DNA of 64,000 nt from Prostheceraeus crozeri (lineage: Eukaryota > Platyhelminthes > Polycladida > Euryleptidae), in assembly GCA_907163375.1 (NCBI GenBank), contig CAJQUW010007080.1, forward strand, positions 89,966 to 153,965, in the 5' to 3' direction. This document shows, in pieces, positions 33,931 to 46,140 of this stretch. Below the pieces are notes generated by a model. The model ran no database searches. It had not been told where the DNA came from and worked only from the letters and a program-made list of their open reading frames with translations. Within the stretch, counting starts at the first letter, position 1. Every line of letters begins with the position of its first letter. A program made the position numbers and the translations under genes.

Positions 33931-35543
33931 GTGTATGTGAACTGTGAAGCATTGCTATTCGAATTTATTTTGAAATTCATTTCTGACAATCTTCAGCGTG
34001 TGCCGTGTACCCATCTACATTTTGGAATATATTTTTTGTTTACAAAATTCTTTCGACTATCGTCTGATTCGTCTCGCTTTTACAATGCCTCGCTTTCAAG
34101 AAAGCAAGAAAAGAAAGGGAGAGGAACTGTCTGTCACTGGAACCAAACGAATGCGAACTTTGGATATGTATTGGCAAGTTACAATGTGCATTATTCACAA
34201 AATGCGGTTCTTTTAGATAAGGCGCTCGCTTACTTTTGCAGCAAGAATGAAGAAGCCATTTCTTCATACATTCTATCACCATTGTATATTATGCTGTATT
34301 TCTACATTCTATAAATTTCAAAGCGACTTGCAAAAAGCTTCATCCTAAGTTTGAAAATGGGATCATTTCGAATAACTGTCATTTTATCCAATATCGGGAA
34401 TCAATACGAGACCTATTTCACATCAACATGGCTCCCCCATTCAATAGGCAGCCATGCATGGAGTAAATCTGAGATACATGTGCGCAATGAATAATATTTT
34501 GATAATCATGAAAAATGATTGAATATTCAGGTATATTCTCATTTTCAGCTGAGGATGTAACTCAATAGGCATACTCAATTCTTCTATTTACATTCTGTTT
34601 TCAAAACGTACTATAAGCTGGTATTGGCAGACTAACTGAGACGAAATGTCAGTAATGTAAATGTCATAAATGAATGCTTACGACTTTTGGACATCAGAAA
34701 CCCCTTACATATTTCAGTTGCATGATTCTGGAATTAAAGAGACATTAAACTGGGGGACTTCTACAAAAATTGGGGCTGTGCGCGGTGCACTGATTCTTCT
34801 ATTTGCGCCAATTGTCGGGCTCTTGCACCGAAATATGTGAATTTCGATCAAATTGATATTTCACTGTTTAATTCAAATAATAATAAATTCATTTATTCTG
34901 TTATCTTTCTGCTCTACGTCACTGAGGAGGCCTAGGCAAGTCTGTCTGAAATTCTTTAGCACCAGTACTAGAATTTTCCTAGTGCTCCATAAAATTTGCA
35001 TGCATTCTAGAAATTTTGAACAATGAAAGTTTGGAGATATTGGTTCGTCTAATTACCGTTGTTCCTCCTACAACCGCATCTGCAGAGCGCAGCTTTTCAC
35101 AGCTTGCGCCGCCTCTTGACTTGGCTTCGGTCAACGACTCAATCACTTGGCAGTTCTGTACATTCATAAAGAGTTAGCGTGGACCTTAGATTTGGAGGAG
35201 GTATGTAAGGAGTTTATCTTCGAAGACAACCGGTCACACATTTTTGGACCATAAGGGCGTTTGGGTAAGATTTCCCCCAAGGCACTGAAATACACAGCAT
35301 TCATGACGCAATTAATGTTTTTTCTTTTAATACAGCATGTATGTCTATCGCGTAAAGTGGGAAATTGCAGAGACAATAAGGGGTATTTATGAACTATGAG
35401 CGGCTCTTCCTTATAAACAAGTCAATACTGGAAAGCAATTACGTAAGATTTCATAATATATCATGGATTAATTTTTAACGATATTTTATCTGAAAATTTG
35501 TCGGACCGCCCCCCCTAGGAAAAATTCGCTGCTGCGCCCCTGG
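33931..35543 (+). mobile_element. hAT-like relic, right arm (no LINE)
   Basis: Same relic as 20506-26122 without the LINE. It runs from the PRFQESKKRKGEEL frame (33998-34216) through the hATC-like TASAERSFSQL (about 35040-35110) to a clean terminus whose complement reads CAGGGGCGCAGCAGCG (end at 35543). The 5' limit is uncertain. Confidence 0.6.
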
Positions 35544-35559
35544 TTTTGTGGACCGCTTA

Positions 35560-36045
35560 CCTTACCAAAAGGGTAAAGTAATTTAGTTGACCGATTTCAT
35601 GGAGTCCACTGGATCGAGACGATGACGCACGCGCAATTGGACGTGTGTGTCTAGTGTCCGTTCACTTAGCGAACCCGTGTACATACGCCTTAAGTCTGAA
35701 ATTATGAATTCAATATTTTTCAAAAATTGATTATTTGAGTATGTTTTGGAAGTTAATGGTAGATAGCCTTGATGAATGGCAAGTTTTGTCAATTATCGCA
35801 TGTAAGCGTCTTGAAACAATGAGATAGTAAAATGGAGAGACTCTATGAGAGACTATATATATATATATAGTCAAATAGATTTTTTGAACATATATGCAAT
35901 TTATAAATAGCCTGCTAGAATCTGAGTTATGCGGCTTCGGATGCAAAATGGGTAATTTTGGACCCATGCGCAGACTTAAAGATATAACACCACCATTCGA
36001 TAAATAATTGCATGAATCGATTGAAGCTTTATGACTTTCTCTGGC
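35560..36045. other. Shared arm sequence, no clear gene
   Basis: Mirror of 20008-20500. Contains a TATATA run near 35858. Confidence 0.6.
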
Positions 36046-36049
36046 TTAA

Positions 36050-37200
36050 CACTAGGATGACGGTGGTATCAAAATTGATACCATCTCCATTTCAATTGAA
36101 ATTTTCATGATCTTAATCGAATGGTAACACGTGATCACTGGATGACTTTTACTATTTTCACTTCTAAAATGATAAAATGCTATGATTTCTTCAACCCTAT
36201 GAATGATGGTGCATCATCGTTAGATCTATATTTTGTATTATCTTCTATTTTGAGCTAAAACTTAAAGATTTTGTTGTGTTACAAAATAAATAAATAAATT
36301 AGACGTTTATATCAAAAAGCCGAATAGAAATCGTGGGTTCTCAAGACATGAATATGAATATCAAATCAATGAATAAAATACTAGAACTTAACATAGTAAT
36401 TGTCATAAATCAATCAGAAAATATAAGGTCGTCAGAAAGTAGATGATATATACACATAACTTTACAATGTAAATCTGTCATTCGATAATTTGGCTATAGA
36501 GATGAAAAAGCTGTTACTGCTTATCGAAGTTGAACACAAATTGCTACAACCTAATATAATGCATATAGACTTTTTAAGTCATCTTGTGTTTTGTCAATCA
36601 TGCTCTCATTTTATCAAAATATGTACGTGAAACATTCGTTTTCTTTCACAGAAGTTGTGAGATATCTTCTGAGTCTTCTGACTGTTCGAGAAATTCGACC
36701 TGGACCTTCACGAACATCTGCCCTCTCCACAAGACTTGGAAATGTTGGTCATCTTCCAATACCAGCCGGTAAACAGGGCCTCTGTAAATTATGCATGAAA
36801 AGCACGAAAATAAAGTGTGACACATGCAACACTTTGTTGCATACAAGTTGCTTCGTCCAATACCATTTCTGAACTCTGAAAGATGTTACTGTTACCCAGT
36901 TTCAAAAAATACATTGGTGATTCTGTCTGTATTTTTCCTGTTTCGTTTACCAAAATACATCAAAATTCTTAATATACTACTTTTGCATAAAAATTAAAAT
37001 TAAAGTATAAGCATAGAATATTATTTTAATGTATAAACAAATATGTCAAATATAAGCAATCTGTCAAGTATTAACAAATATACAACGGCATATATTCTTC
37101 AAAAATTCTTAAAAATATGTATAGTCTCAAGGCGCCAATGTTCCACATGTGGAACATCATCAAAAACGAGGAAATGAACATTTATTTTCGGTAAGATCGT
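36050..37200 (+). mobile_element. piggyBac relic, right arm, one end deleted
   Basis: TTAA at 36046-36049 begins the element (CACTAGGATGACGG). The plus-strand frame 36591-36872 ends with CKLCMKSTKIKCDTC and TSCFVQYHF, the piggyBac C-terminal zinc domain. The other end is gone, removed by the deletion near 37200 that also lost 2.4 kb seen in the left arm. Confidence 0.65.
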
Positions 37201-37209
37201 CAGTCGGTA

Positions 37210-38120
37210 AAAGATTTTCAGTTTCTTTGCTTTTGTCAGATGGACGTCATTTCTAGACTTATTTTGAAGTGATTCAATTTTCAGGTTTCATTTCAGATTT
37301 GCTGTTGAGAAATCTTCACCGTCAAATTCATTGAAGAGTTTCATGATATGTTTTGCATTAAAACTATTCAGGCAATTAAAGGAACCTTCACTTGATTTCC
37401 ATGATTAACCATATTTGCCTCAGGAGGGCATTATGTCCCCCCTCGGTTTCTTATCTCTCGCCGGAACGAATGATTGTTTGAAGGTCTCCTTCACTGAACT
37501 TTCCTAACTTTATGCTGCCTTTCTCTGAGTGGCAGCTGCTTTTTGTAGACCCAATATTTTAGCCACAGGAGCTAAATGAAAACAATTTACGTCTACACTT
37601 TTTCGACATTTTGTATTTTCAGCGATATTGATAGGAATTTTGAGTTTTAGGTTGATTTGCAACTTCTGTAGTTTGCCTGTTCAGGAAATATGGTCGCACA
37701 ATTATGTTAATTGAAACTCAGATACCTTCTACCTCGTTATCATGACCAATGCTACGTATGTTCTATACATACTACTTATAAATGCATATTCATAATTTAA
37801 TAGCTGAGCGAACTACACAAACTTCTCTAGTATTCACCGATAATGTTCTGAATGGTTTAGTGATATAATTATTGATACATAGAGCTATAAATCTTACTGA
37901 TATAATTCATACATATGTTTTATAGATACAATGACGAAATTTGAAAAAAATGATTGCTTGAATTTTAAAATGCTATTTATAGTAACAATATCAACTTGGA
38001 ATGAAAAACTGATACTACTGTCGGATAGCGCACCCCCAAAATAGCGATACCATATAATGTTATGTCGCATAAGTTAATTTTTTAGAATATCTTTGGAGGT
38101 ATGATGTCCCCATATCTTCC
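37210..38120. other. Shared arm sequence, no clear gene
   Basis: Mirror of about 15560-16460. No open frame of note; flanks the RAG1-like transposon on its left. Confidence 0.6.
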
Positions 38121-38546
38121 CCCACGGTGTGCCCAAATGGGTCGGATTACCAAAAAAATTCACTAAACAAACAGTTATCATTTTCTGTTAGAGAGCACTA
38201 TTCTGAGATTTTTAAGACCAAAGCGAAAATATTTCATCGAGGGATTTTGATTTTAGAGCAATTTTTCGTTTTTTCTATATTGAGCTCTAATTAATGACAC
38301 AACGATACAAGAGGAGCTATCGAAAAAAAATTCACTAAACAAACGGTTGCCATTTTATGTTATAGAAAAATATTCTGAATTTTTTAAGACCAAAATGAAC
38401 ATTTTTCATCGAGGGATTTCGATTTTATGGTCATTATTTGTTTTTTTATATTATAATTTTCCATAATTAATGGGAAAAATTTCTCATGAAAATACTGAAG
38501 AAATCACTACACAAAAGATTGCCATTTTCTGCCATTTCATTTCATG
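38121..38546 (+). repeat. Left terminal inverted repeat of the RAG1-like element
   Basis: Complementary to 41670-42086. It consists of subrepeats starting at about 38161, 38333 and 38515 (period 172-182 bp), each opening with TCACTAAACAAAC or a variant, then CATTTT.TGTTA and later CATCGAGGGATTT. After the heptamer (38123-38129) and 23 bp comes an A-rich nonamer-like AAAAAATTC (38153-38161), which matches the recombination-signal nonamer at 6 of 9 places; an A run makes this weak evidence. Confidence 0.85.
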
Positions 38547-39135
38547 TGAAAATGTTGTATCTGGTTTGAAGCGTCCATTGTGATTCACAAAAGTATAGAA
38601 ATCTAAAACAATGATTCTCATTTGTTTACTACGATGTGTGTACAACGGACTGTTTCATTTCGTGCAATGTTGAAGATATACATCTGCCGTTCTATGGAGG
38701 AGCAAGCGCGCGGATAAAAATCAATTTCTATGGTTTGTGCAGATTGAAATCGTAATGCACAGCTGTCGCGACCAGAGGTCGCCTGGTGCGCGCCCACCCT
38801 TATCTGTGCATTGTATCGTTGCGAGCGCGCTATCATATTTTGATTCCAGTCATTAATTAATCGGTCGGAACAACAATAGCAAATTGACGTCTAAGTGAAT
38901 ACTTGTCACGAGCATTGAGACGGTTCAGGATAAGTGCTATTTCCTAATTGATTTGTGTATTGCGAATGACGCACAATCTAATTTGCTTGTTTCACATGTT
39001 ACATGAAAGTTCTTTAACGTCTTGTTTCACCAGGAGTACTTAATAGGCAAGTCAAATTTTCTGACTTTATCAGAACGGTCATTTTGTAAATGCATGTACA
39101 TGTAGTATAGGCTATTATACATTGTTTCAGATCAG

Positions 39136-41231
39136 ATGCCTCCCGTCAGGACTCATGAGCAAAACCGAAAACTCGTCTGCCTTATCTGTTTCAACAAGGC
39201 CAAGACAATGCAAAATATAACGAAAGCCCTGCACGAACTTATCCAGAAGCATGTACTTCAAGGATATGACCCAGTCGACAGTCGTCTTCCATCTGTTCTC
39301 TGTGGAACTTGCCAATCTGCAATACTGAAAATGGAGAAAGAGCAGTCTACGATACCATTAGAAATTTACGACCACTCCAAAGTTGCTGCACAAGCTCCCA
39401 GAACTAGACTTAGGGCACAACAGGAGACAGAATGCACATGTGATTGTAAGGTCTGTGAAATAGCCCGGTCGACTATACATCATGATGGAGGATTGAAGAA
39501 GCGCAGAGTTGGACGACCTCTAAACGACGAAAATTTCCAAACACATCATTCCAAGCCAAAAGCGATACGTATCTGTTCATTCTGCCTATCTGAACTCATG
39601 CCCGGAAAAAGTCACGTTTGCACAAGAAATACCAGAAATACAAACATAGAGAACTTGGCAATTAATTCTTCACCGAAGGTAAAATCTTTGCAATAGAATG
39701 TCCATGTCATTATACAACTGTACCTAATACACGATTATTTTTCAGGCAATGGAAAAGGCAATGTCAAGGGTAATAAGATCTCAAATGAATGCATCCAGTG
39801 ATGACTCCCCAATCCAATTGGCCACTTCTTCACGTTCGCCCTTATACCTACAACCAAGCAATGACGACATTCGTGGTCAGGATTATTGTCCTGTTGGAGC
39901 TCTTACAGCAAGGAACATGAATGAGATTCAAAAGAACCTGAACCTTAGTGTAAGAAAAACACACAAACTTGGAAGGTGTTTGCGAGAGAATGCGTTGGGT
40001 TCTGATGGTGTGGACAGAAATTTAAGAAGAAAGCTATTCGAACAAGATCACCAACTAGATGATTTCTTCGAAAAGGAGGATATTACGTATGTGAAACTAT
40101 CAAAAGATAACATTGTTGAAAATGCAACATATCCTACAACAATCTGCAACGACATCCAATCCTTAATTGATAAAGTTATCGCTGAAAGAAATCTACCAGC
40201 AGACGATGCTTTGGTCAGAGTGGGAATCGATGGAGGGGGAGGGTTCCTCAAGATCTGTGTGTCCATCTTTGATATTCACAATCAGCATTCAACATCAACA
40301 AACTTCAAGGATTCAGGTGTAAAGCGAATATTCATCGTGGCAATAACTCCCAATGTACAAGAAAATTATGTCAATTGCAAGAAGCTCTGGAACGCTGTGG
40401 GTCTCCACAAATTGAAAAGACCATTTACAATTGCTAGCGATCTGAAGCTATGCAACATCTTACTTGGGATCATGGCTCATGGGAGCAAACATTCTTGATG
40501 TTGGTGTTCATGTGAAAAGGAACGGTTACATGAATTAGGTGAACTGAGAACGATAGGTACTATGAAAAAGGATTTCTGGAACTACTACGACGACGGAAAA
40601 GTAAAAAGTAGAGCGAAGAATTTTAGCAACGTTGTTCACCCATCAATTCTTCAAGGTAGAGATGATGAACTGGTATTGGAGAAGGTGCCTCCACCCGAGC
40701 TCCACCTTCTAACAGGTCCATTCAACAAATTGTATGCAACACTTCTGGAGAAATGGCCAGGAGCTGTCAACTGGCTCAAGCAGTGCCATGTTGAGCGAGA
40801 TCCACTACATGGTGGCAGTTTTAGCGGAGATGCTTCCCGAAAATTGCTGAAGAACGTGGATATCCTGGCATCGATATGTCCATTGAATTGCTTGCCATTG
40901 GTTGCGGCAATGCGAAGTTTTAAGAGTCGTTGAAGCTTGTTATGGACATTCTGTTTCGTCAAATCTGGATGAATTGGTGGACGATTTCAAGACGAAGTAT
41001 CTTGATCTTCATATTGCTGTCACACCCAAGGTACATGCAGTGTTTTTTCATGTACCACAATTTTGCAAGCGAATGGGGCGTGGCTTGGCTCCGTATAGTG
41101 AGCAGACATCTGAGTCGCTCCATCACGACTTCGACCTAACATGGCAAGACTACAAGGTGCCGGACAGACATCCGATTTACAGAGAAAGACTGCTAGCAGC
41201 TGTTCGAGCTTACAACAGCAGAAATCTGTAG
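39136..41231 (+). pseudogene. RAG1-like transposase: RAG1 N-terminal cysteines plus DDE core
   Basis: Exon 1 (39136-39678) ends at a GTAAAA donor. A 67 bp intron (39679-39745, ending TTTTTCAG) precedes exon 2, phase 0. Exon 1 residues C15/C18, C56/C59, C104/C107 and C147/C150 with H160/C162 form pairs spaced as in the RAG1 N-terminal region, including CKVCEIAR then GLKKRR (RAG1 has CxxC followed by AR and GLKR). Exon 2 has GIDGGGG (D343, first acid), TIASDLKLCNILLGI (D413, second acid), a CWC zinc motif, SFSGDASRKLLKNVD, and FFHVPQFCKRMGRGL then SEQTSESLHHDF (the catalytic Glu). This is the order seen in RAG1 and Transib. Breaks: TGA at 40496-40498 within HS-CWC and a one-base slip near 40920. 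No RAG2-like frame is present. Confidence 0.85.
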
Positions 41232-41581
41232 CACTTGAATCTGATCATTGTTGCATATTATCAATACATAGTTCATGTATTCTACACTGATTTTTTTGTT
41301 GGTTTCCGTTTTAGGCTTATTTTGAGCAATAAGCGTAATAGAATAGAATAGAAAAATGATATAAGAAAGAAATTGCAACATGCATAATACATGTACATGT
41401 ATATTAGGTGGGTCTAATCAAAAATAGGAGTAGCCTATATATAGGCCTATAGATTAAACTGATACAAAGTAAAAGGTCTACACATATAATATGGTACAAG
41501 CTGTATTGCAGATGCTAAAACCAGATTACTGTATAGTAAAAATGAAATCATCAGTCTCTCAGAAACAACTGAAATCCTTTT

Positions 41582-42086
41582 TGCCATGAGTTGGAGCCAA
41601 TAACCATAAAATCAAAACTCCTCGATGAATAATGCTTCTTTTGGTCTGAATAACTCAGTTCATTTTTCTATGGCAGAAAATGGCAATCTTTTGCGTAGTG
41701 ATTTCTTCAGTATTTTCATGAGAAATTTTTCCCATTAATTATGGGAAATTATAATATAAAAAAACAAATAATGACCATAAAATCGAAATCCCTCGATGAA
41801 AAATGTTCATTTTGGTCTTAAAAAATTCAGAATATTTTTCTATAACATAAAATGGCAATCGTTTGTTTAGTGAATTTTTTTTTCGATAACTCCTCTTGTA
41901 TCGTTGTGTCATTAATTAGAGCTCAATATAGAAAAAACGAAAAATTGCTCTAAAATCAAAATCCCTCGATGAAATATTTTCGCTTTGGTCTTAAAAATCT
42001 CAGAATAGTGCTCTCTAACAGAAAATGATAACTGTTTGTTTAGTGAATTTTTTTTGGTAATCCGACCCATTTGGGCACACCGTGGG
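41582..42086 (-). repeat. Right terminal inverted repeat of the RAG1-like element
   Basis: The part 41670-42086 mirrors the left end. A third subrepeat continues inward to about 41582 (CATCGAGGAGTTTTG, complement) that the left end lacks or has lost. The last bases are GGGCACACCGTGGG. Confidence 0.85.
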
Positions 42087-42514
42087 CCCCCTTCATACTT
42101 CACCGTCAGAAAAGACTGAGACAAATAGGGTTAAGATGGAATGTGGCGTGCAGAACTACATTCTAAAATGAAGCGCTTACACCATGATCCTCTGTTGTGT
42201 AAAGAGATTGAGAGAACGATTAGCTTAAAAGGAATGCATGTGGAGAGAAACTTTGAAAAAGGTGATATTTATGGTGATATGAACGGATAAGCGAATGAAA
42301 GCTGAGAGCTCCAGATGAGACCTGCAAAGTATGGGAAGTTAGCTCAATTAATGTTGTGGCAGCGATCTGACTGAATGATCTCAGTGAGTTACAAATCCTG
42401 AAATCTTTCGTGAAATTCGAAAGGCGTGGATACTTAGGCTTCATCAATACTCAGACTAGGTTTTTGGATGCATTATCAACAAACTTTCGGGTTCTATCTT
42501 TCATGAAACATATC

Positions 42515-42775
42515 TCATCAATGGTTGATCAGTTGCATCACTAGAAATAGTCGAAGGATAGAGTGGCCATCAGGATCACCAGATCTGAATCCCTTCGATT
42601 CGTATCGAACATGTGTGATGGGATGTGGAGAAGCAGAGAGTATAGAAAAAGGTGGCATTCAGTGTCTGAAAGACGTGAGCATCGCGGTTGGAAAGTTGAT
42701 GATCATTCCTCAGACAGAAATTAATGATTTAATGAGAATGCGTGTAAATACATGTATTTATGACTCGAAGAATAG
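42515..42775 (+). pseudogene. Tc1/mariner-like relic, right arm
   Basis: Mirror of 14828-15115: EWPSGSPDLNPFDS then KLMIIPQTEINDLMRM. The frame runs on artificially past the left-only segment, which is missing here. Confidence 0.8.
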
Positions 42776-42998
42776 CTTTACAAAAATGATGCATCATTTT
42801 GTTAGAAGGAATTTGACTTGGAAATTCATATTTTTTGTGTATTTTTATACGAGAATTGTAATCCAATTCTGTAATGTATTAGGATTGGATAATGTTACCG
42901 CACTATCTTTCCTCGCGTTTGAGATCCGGATTTCCGTAAATTGTGTTGCAACCAAAAATGCATTTAACAAAAGAAGCAATGTGGTTTCATTGGATGCT

Positions 42999-43370
42999 TC
43001 AATGAAAGGTTGTGCTTCCATTTCGCACGGCACTTGCGACAATTTCGATGGCCCCACGTACTTTGGCTGTAAATGGGCCCTTGTCGGCTGATTGTAAGTC
43101 CACAACTGGAAATGTTCGCTCTGACTGGCCTGAGTTTGCCTGAACTGCTAATATTTCTCTTGCTACCAGAGACAACAGCAGGAAATCATCTCTGTGTTCT
43201 CGCCAGAATGATAATATTCCGACACGCGTCACAGGTTGTGCAATGGAACTGTCGATTTCATCATCAATTTTGTCTTGCAAATTGCATGTCGTTTCTTTTT
43301 CTGGTGCATCACGAAGATTATCAAATATATCACTGCTTTCCAAATCATGATCAACTCTTCCACGCTTCAT
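42999..43370 (-). pseudogene. hAT transposase C-terminal fragment, right arm
   Basis: Mirror of 13793-14160. FWREHRDDFLLLSLVAREI, LAVQANSGQSERTFPVVDL, then AIEIVASAVRNG: the hATC dimerisation region. 123 codons open from the ATG at 43370. Confidence 0.8.
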
Positions 43371-43804
43371 GCACGTGATTGGTGAGGCGTATTCGATTGA
43401 AATTTCTCACAATTCTCAAGTCAGTCCTCAACTTACACCCACGATCTCAATGTTGCGAGCCGTGCAATCTTGAAGTGATGTAAATGTCCTGATTGGTCAG
43501 AATTCAGACTTGAATTCACACTACTCAATGAAAAATGCTTTTCTGACCCCTCGCGACTAGTTCTGCCTGTGATCATCAGTATTGAGAAAAGCAACCATTA
43601 TTTAATGGATCGCTGCAAGTTGGCTTAATGGAAGTGATGTATTTTCAGGCCCCGCGCACTCCGGCCCGTGTTAGTTGCGAAATAGCAGACCCTACCCGGC
43701 CCGGGTCACTTACAAGTCTGCGCAACACCACCCTCTCCTCCCTTAATGTTGGGTCTTGGGTTCACTCTTGGGTTTTGGGTAGTCTTGGGGTGCGGACCCA
43801 AGAG

Positions 43805-44966
43805 CTTGGGTACCCCCAAGAGTGAGAACCCAAGAGTAAAGAAATTGACCATGAATGATCATTTGCGGTTTTCTTGGAAAAATTCTGCCCAAGTATATGA
43901 CCACATCATGTCATAGCAAGTCATCTACATGTAAGCTTACAAGTATGCACAATACATGCAAATATGTAACCTACTTCAACCACACGATTGGTCTTTCTAT
44001 GATAAAGCTGTGCTATCATCAACTTTGATTAGATCTACCGTAAATGTCTATCTGATAGTTTGTTTAATTAGCTTTTTAGACTATGCTTTGATTACCTATG
44101 GCTGTCTTGTGAATTTAATCCATTAAGCTAGATGTAATGCATATTGTGTTAGACAGAATTTTGTGTATATATATATATATATATCATTTTGTGTGAAATA
44201 AAACAAATGATACATGAACAAGTGCAATGCATTAAACCAATACCATCATAACGCTGATGCTGTTAAATTGGTAGCCTACAACAATTCGTAGATAACTTGC
44301 TTCATATAGCCTATATGAAAGCCCTGAAAGTTAGAAACTTCGGCCTATATTGTTTATTCTACTATTAGGCTACATGTATTAGAAAAAGAAAGATATCGGC
44401 ATCATTTAATGCAGTTACATTCTTTGATGATTGCTTCTTACGATTAGTGAAAATATCGTTATATCTACATTTGTGATCGTTATAAATATCGTTATATATA
44501 AAATTTCGCTAGATATCGTTATAATAGTAAATAAAAATAGTAAAAATATCGTTATATCTACATTTGTGATCTTTTCATCTTATACGAAGCCTGTGTTATG
44601 TGCGTTTCGTTTCTCGATCAGATATGTTGTAAGGAATGTAGCTTAGTCATGCATGCTGTTCCAATTAGGAAATTATTAGGTTGTAGCCGTAAACAGGGTT
44701 GATGATATACCAGAGATAACCTATGCCGATAATTAAAACTTTTAGCTGAATATCAATATGGCTTCAATTCCGCAAGAACAAATTCATGTAATAAATAGTA
44801 ATTAATATGAGCATTAGATTCCTATTAATTGGATAGCAATATGTACAATATGGTATGATTCAAAATATCTTCATGCAATTTTAAATCTCAATCAAATTTC
44901 CAAACATGTCTTGGAAATTGTTGTTCCACTTCATTAGAGAAATAGCCAATCTTGGGAGTACCCAAG
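43805..44966. mobile_element. TIR element with CCCAAG-rich ends, right arm
   Basis: Mirror of 12314-13359. The 43805 end is CTTGGGTACCCCCAAGAGTG; the other end (44951-44966, CTTGGGAGTACCCAAG) is more decayed. It is longer because of an AT run near 44166 and an expansion at 44440-44575 in which ATATCGTTATATCTACATT occurs twice. Confidence 0.55.
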
Positions 44967-45912
44967 ATTAATCTTGGTTTTATTCTTGGGTCCAATCCAA
45001 GCACAAGTTTGGACCCAACCTTGCTTCCCTTGAGTTCATTACAGGACACAGAGTTCTAATGAAAATTGCCTCTCTTCTTCTGAGATTGGCAGCAAATGTC
45101 TTGACCCAGTACCTTTGTGCTCACCCAACTGTTCTGACAGAGTTGTAGATGTCTTTGTCGATATCTTCATCAAAAACGATATAGGTTAATAGGGAAAAAT
45201 GGTGTATATATATAACACATTTATAAAGATTTCACCATGGCCGTAACAACAAATTCCGTAGAAAACACTTTCACATGACATATTACACTGTACATTTCAC
45301 TTCAAAAAGTTTTCCTTCTAAAGTAGATGAATCACCAATCGAAAGACAGTCACAGTTTCCACATCTTAAATCCTCACAATTTTCCACAAAGAATTGTTGA
45401 TTGGACACTAATTTAGATTTGCAGATTGTTGTTTTTACATTTTCGGTTTCGCATTTACTTATCAAAAAGAATTGTTTTTTGTTCAAAAATGCCTTTAGTT
45501 TTTAGAAAAATGAAAAGTAAATTCATCTGATTAACAATAGACCGAACATTTACATTGTTTGAATTATGAGCATGAGCATGAGTACAGTATTGAATTCATC
45601 GAGTTTATTATTGTATTTGTTTTGCTGCTCAAGCAAAAAGGTGCGATTAATAGATGAATATCATTCACTTAAACATGAAGTTAAAATACTCTCAATTTGC
45701 TCGTGCGTTCTTGAAAATTCTTTTTTCCATTAGAACCTCTAGAAGTCTGTCTGCAAAAATTAAAAGAAGGATTTGAAATAGAAATATGACAATCTTTCGA
45801 AATGATGAGAACAGCATTTCTGGATTATAACAAACACTGCAATATTGCATGTCACTTGCCTAATACTATGTTGATACCAGCTACTTGCCTTAATTAATGT
45901 CGGTGGTTACAA
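44967..45912. other. Shared arm sequence, no clear gene
   Basis: Mirror of about 11430-12310. The ORF at 45283-45486 contains several cysteines (CEDLRCGNCDC), but the left copy is broken. Not assigned. Confidence 0.55.
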
Positions 45913-46140
45913 TTGTGACGACATATCTATTCATTGATCCTCATTGCTATGACAACTGATGTGTGGTAGTGAGGCTTTGATCCTGCCAATTGACACTGCC
46001 GCATGTAATCGGCTCGTGGCTCGGTTGGTAGAGCACAGGTCTAGTTAACGTTGGTCGTAGGGCTCGAATCCTGTTGTCAGCCGGACATCTCTTGAATGGC
46101 AATTTGATCTGTCGTTTATTTAATTTCATTCTCTTGTTAA
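45913..46140 (+). repeat. Composite tRNA-derived SINE, right arm
   Basis: Mirror of 11200-11425: A box GGCTCGGTTGGTAGAGCA (about 46017) and B box GGCTCGAATCC, with about 7 differences over 175 bp from the left copy. Confidence 0.8.

Larger units (their letters stand above)
38121..42086 (+). mobile_element. RAG1-like (N-RAG-TP/Transib-type) DNA transposon, right arm only
   Basis: A 3966 bp insertion interrupts the right arm; the left arm is uninterrupted near 15549-15556. Both ends read (CC)CACGGTGTGCCCAAATGG inward and are the starts of inverted repeats of about 420 bp. CACGGTG resembles the heptamer of V(D)J recombination signals and Transib ends. Inside is one gene with RAG1-type N-terminal cysteines and a RAG1-like core (39136-41231). 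Target duplication is unclear because both flanks are C runs (CTTCC before, CCCCCTTC after, empty site CTTCTCCCTTC). A short GC-rich duplication of 4-5 bp would fit the Transib class. Confidence 0.85.

Noticed and set aside
38153..38161. True recombination-signal nonamer
   Set aside because: Six of nine matches fall in an A run; kept only as a remark, not as a feature.
38121..42086. RAG2-like partner gene inside the RAG1-like element
   Set aside because: No Kelch-like or PHD-like frame in the remaining 38550-39130 or 41232-41580 on either strand.
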